Assembly: GCA_907163345.1 (NCBI GenBank)
Contig: CAJQUN010000335.1
Location: 434,001 to 498,000 of the forward strand
DNA length: 64,000 nt
Reading direction: 5' to 3'
Source of the DNA: Haberlea rhodopensis
Taxonomy: Eukaryota; Streptophyta; Magnoliopsida; Lamiales; Gesneriaceae
Shown here: piece after piece, positions 11,780-23,764 of the stretch
How positions within the stretch are numbered: position 1 is the first letter of the stretch
Layout of the letters: each line of letters opens with the position of its first letter
Notes under the pieces: generated by a model
Database searches by the model: none
What the model was told of the DNA's origin: nothing
What the model saw: only the letters and a program-made list of their open reading frames with translations
Made by a program: the position numbers and the translations under genes

Positions 11780-14434
11780 GCGATGGATTATGCCGTTGTA
11801 CACGTAGCGATGGATTATGTTGTTGTATGCGTAGCGATGGATTATGCTGATGTATACGTAATGATGGGCCGCACCGCCGTTGGGCGATGAGTATTGATTG
11901 ATACAGCCGTTGGGCGATGAGTATTGATTGTGTATCACCGTTGGGTGATGAATATTGATGTGCCGCTATTATGTTAGCGATGGATGCTATTATACTGCTA
12001 TTGTGTTAGCAATGTAAATGAGTGACATGTTGATTCCAGATCACAGAATGTCATGTGTTGACATGTACCGTCACGATTTGATGAGGATATTGTGAATGTC
12101 ACGTGTTGACATTTACCATCACGGGTTGATGTTATGAATGTCACGGGTTGACAAGATATTTTATGATAGTCCGGTATGATGGATGGTAAGTGACTTGTGC
12201 CGTTGTCGCGATGAATAATACATATATAGATATATGTGTTGAGTTATATGAGTTGAGTGCCATTGATTGGCATAAGATGGTGTAGGTATGCCACAAGTTG
12301 ACACAAGACCAATATACCGAGCGGGTTCGCTTGATGAATAAATGGTGGTGCCGCGCAGATAAATGTACTGCGTAGTGTATTGAGGTATATGTGTTACGAG
12401 TAATGGTACCTTTGGGTATACTCGTTGAGTTTACTATGGCCAAGTGACTTGTAGTGTATGTAGTGGTCGAGGAACCTACATACGTATATCGATGTTGTAT
12501 ATAATGGATATGATAGAATATACACGTGAGAATATGTAGATAAATCCTAATGAAAATTTGTGTTATTGCTAACCATTGTGGTTGAATATCGTATGGAATA
12601 CGATAAACATGATATTGAGCAATAACTGGTGATACCAACGAATATACGCACTGAGGGTGGTATTATTGAAGAGTGCTAGCAACCTGTTAAATAGCATATC
12701 GTAGATTTAACTGTTTTGACAGTAATGATGTAACACTGGTTGAGCGACGACTGATATGCTATGTTGATAGGTGTTGTAATTTGATGTATGATTGGTGAAA
12801 GAGTAAATGATGTTGATTGAAATAGTATGCACCTTGTATACGTAACAAGTGCTAAGAAATGTGATTTTGTAGGGAAATCAAGAAACGAGATGTGCTGTCT
12901 AAGGACATGAAATGGGTGACAATGATGTGTTGTTGCTATGTAACAACATACGATGTAATGATCGGGTATGGTTACCTTATGATTATGAGAATGCAAGTAT
13001 GTGTAGATGTATACGTATGCATTGATATTGATTTGTTATCGTGATGCATGAATGATCGATATTGTCATTGTGCGTACAAATGTATTGTGAGTATTGTGCT
13101 ACTACGGTTATATCGTTTACAGTTGGATCAGGATATTTTCCACTGTCATATCGTAGCACGGGTCGCTGATACGTCGAAGCGAGAGATATCATTGAGCCGC
13201 TGATATAACGTAGTGAAGATAGTAGAGATTGTGGGATATTATGTTGATTTGGGTATATTGATATCATTGCGATGATACATATATGTTGAGCAGCGATGGA
13301 TTAGAATATTTGCCGCTGTCTTATCGAGCATTGGATCAGGATATTTGACGCTCTCATATCGTAGCGCGTGTCGCTGATATGCCAAAGCGAGGGATATCAT
13401 TGAGCCGCTGATAATTTGAATCGGTGGATATTATTGAGCCGCTGATGTACAGAATATTTGCCGCTATCTTATCTCGCACTGAATTAGGGTATTTGCCACT
13501 GTCGTATCGTAGCGCGGGACGCTGTATGTCGAAGCGATGGATATCATTAAGCCGCCGATAACTAGAAGCGAGGGATATTATTATTCCGCTGTATATGTAG
13601 CGATGGATTATGGTGCTGTATACATAGCGATGATGTTATATCGATGTATACGTAGCGATGGATTATACCGTTGTGATTATGTCATTGTATACGTAGCAAT
13701 GGATTATGTCGTTGTATGCGTAGCGACGGATTATGCCGTTGTATAAGTAACGATGGGTCGTGCCACCTTTGGGCGATGAGTATTGACTGTATACCGTTGT
13801 TGGGCTATGAGTATTGATTGTGTACCGCCGTTGGACGATGAATATTGATGTGCCACTATTATGTTAGCAATGTATGCTATTATACTGCTATTGTGTTAGC
13901 AATATAAAGAGACGACATGTTGATTTCAGATCGCACAGTGTCATGTGTTGACATGTACCATCACGAGTTGACGAGGATATTGTGAATGTCACGTGTTGAC
14001 ATGTACCATCACGGGTTGATGAAGATATTATGAATGTCACGGGTTGACGATGTATTTTATGATAGTCTGGTATGATGGATGGTAAGTGATTTGTGTCGCC
14101 GTCGCGATGAATAATACCTATATATATATATATATATGTGTTGAGTTATATGAGTTGAGTGCCATTGATTGGCGTAAGATGGTGTAGGTGTGTCACAGGT
14201 TGACACGAGATCATTATACCGAGCAGGTTCGCTTGAATGGTGGTGCCGTGCAGATAAATATATTGCGTAGTGTATTGAGGTATATATGGTATCTTTGGGT
14301 ATATTCGTTGAGTTGACTATGGCCAAGCGACTTGTAGTGTACGTAGTGGTCGAGGAACCTCCATACGTATATCGATGTTGTATATAATGGATATAATTGC
14401 ATAAACACGTGAGAATATGTAGATAAATCCTAAT
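11780..14434 (+). repeat. Interior duplication in element C (two ~760-bp copies)
   Basis: 11780-12553 and about 13686-14434 are the same sequence with scattered substitutions and small indels. Both run from gtagcgatggattatg repeats, through gtcatgtgttgacatgtacc and gccattgattggc, to cacgtgagaatatgtagataaatcctaatga. Between the copies lies the TATTGCTAACC block and a stretch rich in CGCT..AGCG arms (13130-13570). No coding potential is seen. Confidence 0.8.
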
Positions 14435-16530
14435 GAGCTAGGATTGAAATGTGATTTGTTTAGGACATTAGAACGTCCCTTGTGTATCGTATTAGAGAAA
14501 TGTTAAATGATCTACTATCTCTAATTGGTTGTACGACAATAAGTAATTCATGATGTGATTCGTGAATTGAGAGAGTGGTAATAGTACGATAATGATACGT
14601 TATGATATACCGGGGTTAAACGTGTGACACGTTGGTAGGTTTTGTATAAACCTAAGGAGGCTGCGATTTGCTAGCCAGGTATGATGATTTAATGTTGCAG
14701 TAATATAGTAAGCTTACTATAGCTACTAGACTGCTTGTCGTAATCGAGTATGGTGAATTATATGATGATACGATGAGAGGTTATAGTAGACTCGAGTAGT
14801 CACTATAATGCTTTTGAGTTGAGATAAGAGATAGGAACTTGTGTTATGACAGTTCAGTTTTGTTGGGAGTACCAACGTAAGTGTCAACAAGTTATTATTA
14901 TCTATGTTTGAGCGTTCTTGCATTGAGGACGCAATGATAAACAGTAACAGGAGTTGTGGGATATAGTTAATGTGGTAACACTACTATATCGATTGTATCT
15001 CTTGGAGAGATTTGGAGCATTGCTGTCGTGGAGACGGTTAGTATCGATTGCGGGTTGATTTGTTAATCAACTATGGTAAGCATTACTGGTGATGGACCTA
15101 GTAATTGCTTGAGTTAATTGTGAGACGTATGAGGAGACGTCCCTAGAGAGATGCTCGAGAATGTTTGAGTACTATGATGTTAGTACGGAGCATCGTTGGA
15201 GTTTGTATACGTCGTGTATACGGGTTTGAGAGTGATTGGTGATAGTGACATTGACGCACTATCCGGAATTAGTTATGTGTTTACTGGTTCAGGGATACAT
15301 TTCAGTATAAATGTATCTAGATTGTTCGAATAATGGTTTCGAGTTTGGAGAGCCATGGGTACGTGACACCTTCCTTGTGAGGAAGGAAGTATTGATATAC
15401 CGGTTGAGAATCTTTGAAAGATTCGATGAGTCGGTGCGTGTGGTGTCGGTGTTGAATTTACTCCATTAGTCGTTAACTTTTCAATCATTATTCTCTATGG
15501 TGTGAGAATAATTGAGTGGTTGACAGTTGTGTTTGAGGCTTGTGAGTATGACTGGAGATACACAAGCCGAGTGCCTTGAGTATGCATGTGGTATAGTTGG
15601 CGTTCATGCATATATATCGATACATATATATATGTAGGCCATCATTTTTATGCTTGTTAAGTAACGAATTAGCATGTCTGGATTGGTGAATCTCTGGTAA
15701 GAGATTGTAGTATCCTTGAGATTGGTAATCTCAATGGGAAGATTTATTCTGAAGAATAATTGTGAGTTTTGTTTGACTCTCTTCTGAGGAGAGGTTGTCG
15801 TATTTCGGGGTAAGGAAGTTTGTTGTTAGTTAATTCGATAGTTATCCTTGTATTAGAATTGTTAATTCTAAGGATAGACAATGATAACCAGGATTCGAAT
15901 TTGTTTGGTGTCGTTGACGATACATGTTGTGAGAATGCAATTAATTTTCTTGCATGTTCACTATGGAATCTTGAGACTTTGTGAAGCTTACGAGAGTGTG
16001 TTGGTTCCAAGATGTGATTTCTTGGAACACACTGATGTGGATATCTGTGAAGATGTGTTTTGTGTTGATCGGTGGCCATGTGTTGCCCGATTCGAGTTGT
16101 AAATGGTGTAACTATTCCTTGATGAGTAAGATTCCATTAACTGTGATGGAATTTGGGAACATAAAAGTAGTTTAGTGTGAGTATATTGTTGTATACTGGT
16201 GGTTTCCTTCGTAGCGGTGTGTATTTGGCATCGTAGATCAAGTTGTAGAGATGTCATAAATGTGATATCTACATTGGAATCAGGAATGATTCGAGTGGAG
16301 AGCAATCGACTGCTTTTGTTTAGTTAACATTGAGGTATGCTAACATCTTTTGAAGATTGTGATGGTTTGGGAGGATCTCCATTCTAGAGGCTGCTGCGAG
16401 GTCGATGTCCTCGCGGTTGGTGTTTCGTTCATGAATTATTCATGGATTGATATCGTGCATTCGAGTCGAGTTGCGTGGTCTTGGTGGCACATGGAGTACG
16501 CGTGTACAAATTTTGAGGACGGAATTTGAT
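14435..16530 (+). other. Element C interior, no coding content
   Basis: About 2.1 kb of mixed sequence with no recognisable domain. Short segments pair with themselves (for example ccttccttgtgaggaagg and gtatacgtcgtgtatac). Parts near 15990-16320 resemble 46390-46700 of element D in order and wording, which supports common descent. Confidence 0.55.
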
Positions 16531-16544
16531 TAGTGGGGGATAAA
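16531..16544 (+). other. Polypurine tract of element C
   Basis: TAGTGGGGGATAAA lies directly before the LTR start TGTGAT and follows TTGAGGACGGAATTT. Element D has the matching TCGAGGACGAAATTCTTTTAGTGGGGGATA. This is the expected start site of second-strand synthesis. Confidence 0.85.
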
Positions 16545-16869
16545 TGTGATATCTGGAAATTAATTGTGCTAATCCCAGAGTTATTATAACCCTTAATTGA
16601 TTTAATTGGGGTAATTATGAGATAATTACGGTGTTGAGACTCCCGAGGATGTTAATTCGGTATCGGTTGTTGGATCCAAATGTTGAGATTTTATTCTCAT
16701 TGAGGAGTTAAACCTTGAAATTGTATTGGTAGTGGGATTTGGAGTCTGGGGACTTGGGATTGAGGTTTGCGATGTAATTGAGTGAGTGAGAGATAATTAT
16801 TGAACACGTATGCTTATTAAAGAGTTTTGGTGCGAGTATTTGAAACTCGGGTTTTTGGAGCCATGGTAC

Positions 16870-16877
16870 TATATATA
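16870..16877 (+). promoter_or_regulatory. Probable TATA box of LTR C
   Basis: TATATATA lies about 325 bases into the LTR, followed by a CT-rich leader (tccacttcaccccctctctc). This is the usual layout of a plant LTR promoter. The start site would be near 16900. Confidence 0.55.
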
Positions 16878-17267
16878 CCAAGTGGACTCGATGTTCAACC
16901 ATTCTCCACTTCACCCCCTCTCTCTTCATCACCGCCTCTCTCCCTTCCCCCAACCCTTTCCCTTTCCCCTTTTCTCCCATGAAGAAAGAATCGAGCAAGG
17001 CTCGATTTCGCATCAAGATTTCTCAAAGATTTCTGGGTAATCTTCTTTCCCTCGCTTTGATCTTCGTTTTGATAGTAGTTTCGTAGAGTTTGATTGTGTA
17101 TGATATGGGTTTGGAGTTTCAGAGTTTTTGTAGAATTGGTTATATTGTTGTAATTGGTGTTTTTAATGAGTTTTTATTGGAGTTTTTGAAGTGTTTTTTG
17201 GTGTTGGGGGTGTTGGTTTTGAGTTTGGAGTTGAAAAACACCATGGAAGCAATTCGAAAAATCGCAG

Positions 17268-17490
17268 GTCATCGATCGCGGCGTTGGCGCCTATCGTTCG
17301 CGACACATTGCTGAAAATTAGTGACGATGAACAGTGATCGATCGTGAGCAAGTCGGCGATCGATCGCGAGGAGGGCAGTGAATTCTGGCGATCGATCGGT
17401 GCTAACTGACGATTGATTGCAGATGTTTGATTTTTGGCAGTAAGATTTCGCGATCAATTGCGAGAAAAAGGCGATCCATCGTGACCCCTG
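17268..17490 (+). repeat. Decayed CGATCGATCG cluster in LTR C
   Basis: About eight sites lie in 220 bases. Some are intact (gatcgatcg) and others have CG changed to TG or CA (gattgattg, gatcaattg). It sits at the same distance from the LTR start as the cluster in LTR A. Confidence 0.65.
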
Positions 17491-18857
17491 TTTTAAATGT
17501 TGGGATTTTGGAGATGTGATATTTATGGTAGATTTTCATGATGAATTCTACATTTCCAATGAAAATATTACACATTTATATGGAGTGGCTTGAGTTGAAC
17601 TTTAGTAAGATGTACTACTCGTTTGAGTTAATCAATCACTCGTTGAACGTAGAATAAAATGTGATGCTTTGAGTAGTATACATAGTTCTGTATTTGTGAT
17701 TAATCATCATGTTAGGATGATGTATAAGGAGCTTGAGTATGTGATTGTGTGCACATAATTGATTGTGAGTTATTAACTGTGTATAGCGAATAATTCACTG
17801 GATCTCGGGATGAAGGCAATGATTGGCTCTTGCTATTGGATTATAATATGCGTATGACGTACGCACGTAGTTAAATATATTATTGTCATGGTTAATGAAT
17901 AATATATTATTGTTGCGATGAATGAATATGTGTTAAGAATTGTGGTAATGAAGTTGTTGAGCGAGAAATAAGTATGATGTTGCCGCTGTTGAGCGAGCAA
18001 TGGTTATGATGCCGCAGCTGTTGAGCATGCGAGAGGTTAGAGTGCCGCCACTGTTGAGCGAGCGATGTGATACGATGTGCTACAATTATGAAATTGTCGA
18101 TTAAGATATATCTGATTTCTGTAAATCATTATCAAAATGATTTAGCTATAGTTGATTATGGAATTGGCGATTTGAGCATGAGTATAGTTAATCATTGTAA
18201 TGATTAACTGATTTGAAGTTTGATGATTATGGTTATTGTGAGAACAGAAACAATATGAGAGATCTCATATGGTAATAGTACATACATGGAGTATTTTGTG
18301 AATTTGCAGTTTTATATTCTGTAGATTATGAATTGTGAGATTGATGATATTGTGATTATCTATTGGTATGCTCACCCCGTGTGGGGGATGTTCAGTTGAA
18401 ACAGGTAGAACATGTAATCATTGGCTTTGGAGATGAGTTCAAGCTATGGAAGGAGGGTGCTCCTAGGAGCTCGGTATCAGTGTTAGTATGAATAATACTT
18501 CTTATACAATTAATACATAGTTATTGGTTCAGTGTTCATCTTTGAGCATTTTGATATGTGTATATGGTTTGTATAAGGGTTGTGAGACTTCTATTTTCAT
18601 TTATGATTTACATGCAATTTAATTGAGGGGAATGCATGATGAATTGAGAATATGAGATTGGTGCATTGTACAATGTATACTAGTGCTAGTTGAATTATGT
18701 TGGGAATTGAATGAGAAGAGGATTAATGTCAAAAAATTTATAGACATGATGCCTTTGTTATGGAAGCATGTATAAGAATTCCCTGATGATATGAATGTAT
18801 GCACTAATATAGATGATAAATGCACTAATGACGGGATTAGGACGTGGGGTCCTTACA

Positions 18858-19010
18858 CTACTATACCACATCGTCGCACCATCATTGCTACCCATCGTAT
18901 ATAACCGATATAGTGGCAACACCAAGCCTACTATACCGCATCATCGCATCATCTTTGCTATCCATCGTATATAATCGATATATTGGCAACACCAAGACTA
19001 CTATACCCTG
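18858..19010. repeat. 70-bp tandem repeat, right of element C
   Basis: Units start at 18858, 18928 and 18998 (ctactatacc..atcgatatagtggcaacaccaagc), an exact 70-base step. They continue the array seen at 11656-11732. Confidence 0.8.
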
Positions 19011-20289
19011 CTTCCCTACTATTGCGACACAATCATCAACAATAATAATAACAACATGTCGCTCTTTCCAGCGACCCTCAATATCGTCATTCATTTACAT
19101 TCATCGATATATCATAATCAACATCAATATGAATATCAATACATACTCGTACGTCAACATGTACCTGATCGTCGACAATTAAAATTAGGTTATTCCAGAC
19201 GTCCTAGGCTCTTGAAGTATCTATAACAATTTTAACAATTCAATATCAACTTAGTACAACAACAGCAACATATAATTACAGCCTCTAATCACATTTTCAA
19301 TAGCCTCAAAATAAATCCATCCAAATTATAAAATTTCATCAGTTACGCTTTTCAACTGAAATTATAAATTTCGGTAAATTCATTATGCAACAATTAATTC
19401 ATTTACAATGAATTTTCCAAAAATCTGATAATTATTTAAAACTTCAAAACTTAATCATTTAACTGTTTTGACTAAAATTAAATATATTGGTATATTTAGA
19501 ATTCAACAACAGTCAATAATACACAATTTTTAACTATCACTATATAACTTGGCTAAATAAACACTAACACCAAAATACGAATATTAATGTCAGACAGTAG
19601 CTCTTAACTTGTTGATTCCAAATATATAACTTCTTTGACCAAAACCTAACCAGATTAACCAGAGCTATTTTATTTGTAAAACTGAAACTCATAGCCTCTC
19701 GATCAATCACTTTAAGTACTTTTTATATTATATTATTATAATATTAATGGATGACACGTGTCATCGTAGGAGGATGCCACGGGTCATACCTTCCAATACC
19801 ATTTTTGTCACTTTTTACTCATATTTTGACAATACATTCAACATGAAAGTTATAGATATCTTCACGTGAACAACTAATTCGCTTAATTTCGACCTCGTAT
19901 GTGAAAATTATGACCAAAATAATAAATTGTATTACAATACTACTTTGTTGCGGGCACATTGTTCATCGACGACTTGTATTATTATTTCTCTATCTCTTTT
20001 AATAACAATTCAAGCTCATATTTACGTCATAACTATCAATTATAATTTATATGATTTTCTCAAGGCATTACATTAATCAACTATTGGCATGAATTTCCAC
20101 CAGACCCTGCATCAATGCCAAACCAATTCCCATGTGCAAAAGTGTAGACCCACTAACATTACACATCATCTATCATGGTAACTTGGGAACATTGGAACGC
20201 CATAAGGATGTACATGTCCTTTTTAGAAAACATCATGAAAGGAGAATGTTAGCTTCATTATCAATATTTCAATTTACTGACTCGGACTA
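19011..20289. other. Unassigned AT-rich stretch
   Basis: No gene, repeat or element end could be supported on either strand. It may include remains of the element that carried the 70-bp repeat, or an intron of the host gene whose exons lie at 22254-22683. Confidence 0.4.
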
Positions 20290-21255
20290 ATTTACCGAAT
20301 CCACTCTAGCTTTTGTATAATTTTTCTTGATGTGACCAGATTGTCCACATCCAAGAGGTTTTCTTCACATAGTTTTTCTTCTTCCAATTATGAGCTACCA
20401 TTAAAGAATTTTCATTTGAGCTGTCCCTCCAAGTTTACTCTTTTTAGAAAGAAGCTTATGAGTAACATTTGAGAAAATGGTTTTGTCCTTACCATGAATC
20501 AATATCGGTTTTATACTCATACGAGCACTTGGAAGAGACCAGATGAGTCTCAAGGCTTGGTCCTCATAATCAATGACAACTCCAATAGGTTCAAGCTCTC
20601 CAACAATGCCATTGAGAACACTTAAATGATCTGAAATAGTATACCCTTATTCCTTCGTAATGTATGAAATTGCTCTTTCAGATACACCTGATTTGAGACG
20701 CTCTTTGTCTGATACAACTTTTTTAGTTTTTCCCATAGTTCCTTTGCGGTAGATATTCCACGCACATTTGCAAGAATATTTTTGGTCAGACACATAAGGA
20801 TTTCACTTGCTGTTCTCAAATCCATACCCTATCAATCTCCATTGCTCATTCCATCTTTGCTAATTGCACTAGCTGTTCCACAGTCGAGCTAGTATCACTG
20901 CTACTTTCGGGGAATATTCCACCCTTCATCCCTTGTATAAACCAGATTGAATCAACACATCATTGACTTGCACTTGACACAAGCCAAAGTTGATTTTACC
21001 ATCAAATTTCTCCACATCAAATCTGACTGCTTCCTGACATTGTCTTGTGATACTTTGATGATCTTATAGTAGACCTGAATACACTAAGTAAGTTCACAGA
21101 AAAGAGAGAATCTCGATCGTTCCTAGACAGAACATCAATATTACCAAAAAAAGCTGGCGGGGTCACACTGTCCTACTTAAATGCAAACCTCATCGACATA
21201 ACCTCCATAGCCAAAACATATATGTCTTCCACATCAAAGCTCCACCACTTCAAAG
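20290..21255 (-). pseudogene. Copia gag relic
   Basis: The minus strand encodes a broken Ty1/copia gag. Near 21030-20940 is FDVEKFDGKINFGLCQVQV, the usual N-terminal block. 20825-20622 is ILANVRGISTAKELWEKLKK with YLKEQFHTLR, the central UBN2-type gag block. At about 20370-20290 there is a zinc-knuckle remnant in which GCGQSGHIKKN is followed by Tyr where the last Cys is expected. Frameshifts separate these blocks, and pol is absent to the left. It is a dead gag fragment, next to an LTR on its 5' side. Confidence 0.7.
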
Positions 21256-21275
21256 AACCAAACACTGACACCACT

Positions 21276-21930
21276 TGTTGAGAATTTGACTCTCCAAATT
21301 TACCTCCAGTACATGCACTTTTTTATGGGAAAAGAAAGCAAAAGGAAAAATAATAACAACACAATGATTTAATTAATGACAGAATAATTAACGTGGAAAA
21401 CTCCAAATCAGAATAAAAACCACCAAGACCAAAAAAAAAATATAATATGTGGAAAATTATTACAACCACACAATTTCTCTCCTTACCTCAAACATATCCA
21501 CGAAGCTTTCCCACTAGCCAAATTTTATAATTTACATCTCCTCCTTTACAAGAAAAACACTTAATAAATCTTTTCTGCTGTGGAAGATCAATCAAAGCTG
21601 CAACCACAACGTATGCTTAGAATTATACAAGATTCTAAAACAATAGATAATTCTCTTAAAGTCAAAAGTTGTTAGACAAGCTATTGACTGGTGAACTTAA
21701 AACTGAAGGACCAAACCTCCTTTTATAACAAAATAAGTTGGTCATTGCATTTCTTCCCACCGGTGCGCGACAAAAGGGCCCTAATTCCCGAGTTTAACAT
21801 ACACCTACCTATGAGAACGAGGTCCAAGTAATGCGGAGGTTAAGTCTACCATCAAATCCAGTTTCTTGTGAAAGCTACCGTCAAATCTCCAAAAAAATCA
21901 ATCTATAATGTTGAAAAATTTAAGGCTCAA
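21276..21930 (-). repeat. Copia 5' LTR of the gag relic (right edge approximate)
   Basis: The LTR ends with TTCTCAACA (minus strand) at 21276, followed by a degenerate primer site TGGTGTCAGTGTTTGG (21257-21272). The AACGTGGAAAACTCC motif common in plant copia LTRs is present near 21390. The right edge is not resolved. Confidence 0.5.
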
Positions 21931-22253
21931 AGAACACGAATAATTTTTCAATCGAAGGTTTAGAAAGTCAAGTTACGGACCCAAGTAATGGGAAATAAAT
22001 ATTTAAATATAGGACGACAAGAAGTGAATTTTGCATCATACTCAAAGGATTAGTCTGAATCTTTCATTCTTCAGTCGAAGTTTTGGATCAGTAAAAAGAA
22101 TTTCTCATGTTACATTTTTATCAAAAAAATCGTTATTTATTAAAATAGCAGGAAATAAAATACATACTTGAATGAAAAATCTGAATAGTACCATACAATT
22201 ATGCTAGCACTTTCTTTATCCATGTAGTTCAAAAATAACAAGTTTTAACTTAC

Positions 22254-22421
22254 AGCTTCTTTGGCTTGAAGTTCCTCTACCCAACCATTGATTGTATAAG
22301 GATCATTGACAGCTACATATTGACAGCACACCTTCATGCATGAATTATGGAACTCAAAATGATGGCAAAGCCACATATGGAAGCCCCCAAAATTCTGGAG
22401 AACCGTTGCATGATGCAATGC
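22254..22421 (-). CDS. Exon of an unidentified host gene
   Basis: This is a 168-base exon (56 codons) with both ends in phase 0. The acceptor reads GATTTGCAG and the donor reads GTAAGT. The peptide is rich in Cys and His (ALHHATVLQNFGGFHMWLCH, then HFEFHN..CCQYVAVNDPYT, then NGWVEELQAKEA). It looks like ordinary protein rather than transposon sequence, but I do not recognise the family. It follows the next exon by a 90-base intron, and both are in the same frame. Further exons would lie to the left, where a copia element and AT-rich DNA now stand, so the gene may be broken there too. Confidence 0.6.
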
Positions 22422-22511
22422 CTGCAAATCATGCAAACATCAATCCTATCTTTTGGATATCTTGCAACTCTCGGTGCCAAAGAAGGGAATAGAGACAATC
22501 ATGCTTCATAC

Positions 22512-22683
22512 CTTCTTAGTCCTTGTAACATTGCCACTGTACTTGTGTTTAAATACGTGAACTATGGTACCTTGTAATAATAACAAAACAAAGGATATCA
22601 CATATTGTCCAAAGGTTGTGTTAGATTGTTTTCCTGGTTTTCTTTCAACTTTCTTTACTACACATATCACCGAATCATTCTTT
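22512..22683 (-). CDS. Host exon, 3' part, cut off by element E
   Basis: These are the last 172 bases of an exon that is interrupted by element E. The donor is GTATGA after TRTKK. The first part of the exon lies on the far side of the element at 33277-33371. Counting one copy of the target duplication, the two parts sum to 267 bases, exactly 89 codons with no stop and phase 0 at both ends. The peptide here includes SVICVVKKVERKPGKQSNTT. The family is not recognised. The insertion should destroy the gene unless the element is spliced out. Confidence 0.6.
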
Positions 22684-22688
22684 GAACT

Positions 22689-23406
22689 TGATACTCCCAA
22701 AAAGAGTGATGCTTTCTAAGTATCAATAAAAGGTTTAATGACTTCCCTTTATATTCCTCACTAGACCAGATAACAAGGGACAGATCTTTGAATGACCTGC
22801 TAAGATATGAAACAAGATGTTAGAAGGGGCCGGAAGATTTTTCCGGCGAGTCCCCTCCGACGCTCAAGTCAAGTGACGGGAAATATCTGTCAAAATCTGT
22901 AAGAGAATAGGTGTTGTATAGTGCGTATAGGAAAAAATGCATACCTGAAATCTTGTATTGGGTTACTATTTATAGAGTTTACCTCAAGAGTGTGCATCTT
23001 GGAGCAGTAAGGCCACGATTCACACGATTCCCGGGAACACGTCTGTCAACTGATAAAACCACTACTCATTTCCACTTCCTGAAATCTCGGGACGTGCCCG
23101 ATCAACGTAGACTTGGTCAACATGTTCTTAGAGGTAAGATGCCTGAAACTCAGATGGGAGCTCTAAGAATTGGGTCTTCTGGTCTTGAAGGTATGACACT
23201 CCCGAAGACAAAATGTTGATTAGGTCGGGAGGTCGGCCCAATGGTATTTCTGAATCAATGTTGAATGATATGTACCTTGATCCAAGTAGGTCGGTAGGTC
23301 GGGAAATTAGAATCAGCGTTGAATGATCTTTATTTTAACCCAAGTAGATCGGGAGGTCGGTCAAGTAAAATAAGGTGAGGTAAGATCATCCTATTGCTGA
23401 GTATCA
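22689..23406 (-). repeat. Element E 3' LTR (718 bp)
   Basis: On the plus strand it begins tgatactccc and ends ctgagtatca, so the ends form an inverted repeat (TGATACTC..). It matches 32552-33276 almost base for base but lacks a short insertion near 23035 that the other copy carries. Confidence 0.95.
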
Positions 23407-23422
23407 TAATCCCTCCCCCTAA
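23407..23422 (-). other. Polypurine tract of element E
   Basis: The minus strand reads TTAGGGGGAGGGATTA directly before the 3' LTR, the primer for plus-strand DNA synthesis. Confidence 0.85.
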
Positions 23423-23599
23423 GTCGAGTTGACACCAAAGGTCAGAAACTCGTATACTTGACCGAGCATTGAAGTTATAAGGGCGGGAAATAGGAAAATT
23501 TTGAATTTCAAATTGTAAACGGTAACATTCCAATTCCCGAGATTAATCCTGACCCTCTATATCGTTTTCATCCAACGGTCTCTTTTGCGCATACTTTTA

Positions 23600-23608
23600 C
23601 TATAAATA
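23600..23608 (+). promoter_or_regulatory. TATA box of the antisense gene of element E
   Basis: CTATAAATA is followed by a CT-rich start region, 157 bases before the first Met of the plus-strand gene. A possible leader intron (donor GTAAGA at 23691, acceptor TATATAG ending at 23759) lies between. This suggests that the antisense gene has its own promoter and is not driven by the LTR. Confidence 0.6.
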
Positions 23609-23764
23609 CCCTGTCTTTTTCACTTATTTCATCTTTTATTTTAGTTGCAGAAAGCTCGGACCCGACCTCTTTCTTCTTTTCGCTAATTAGGTAAGATCTG
23701 TTATTTATCTTGTTCCCTTTCATCTTTTACTCCGAAAAATTTAAGAGACCTCTATATAGTCATT

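Larger units (their letters stand above)
11733..18857 (+). mobile_element. Element C: long-LTR, protein-less retrotransposon, 5' end missing
   Basis: About 4.8 kb of interior is followed by a polypurine tract and a 2.31-kb 3' LTR. There is no 5' LTR or primer site. No gag, protease, RT or integrase motif is seen in any frame of the interior; the longer open frames are antisense and low-complexity. The plan matches the interior of element D in order. Both have a TATTGCTAACCATTGTGGTTG block (12562 and 43306), and a gtg-tgccc block next to aagttgcaa/gagttgtaa near the 3' end (16075 and 46470). C and D are therefore two members of one non-autonomous (LARD-like) family. The flanking pentamer CTACT appears on both sides (11728-11732 and 18858-18862). 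Confidence 0.75.
16545..18857 (+). repeat. Element C 3' LTR (2.31 kb)
   Basis: It begins TGTGATATCTGG after the polypurine tract and ends GGGGTCCTTACA, the same last 12 bases as LTR D. It contains a TATA box, a CGATCG cluster (17268-17490) and CGCT-GTTG-AGCG hairpins (17990-18070). The small open frames inside are chance frames. Confidence 0.85.

Noticed and set aside
12141..12638. 165-codon antisense open frame in element C
   Set aside because: It is low-complexity with no domain, and the duplicated copy at 14057-14326 does not keep it open.
20080..20170. Minus-strand GIGLALMQGLVEIHAN, similar to the G2 box of histidine-kinase ATPase domains
   Set aside because: It is a single short match with no other kinase motif nearby, so probably chance.
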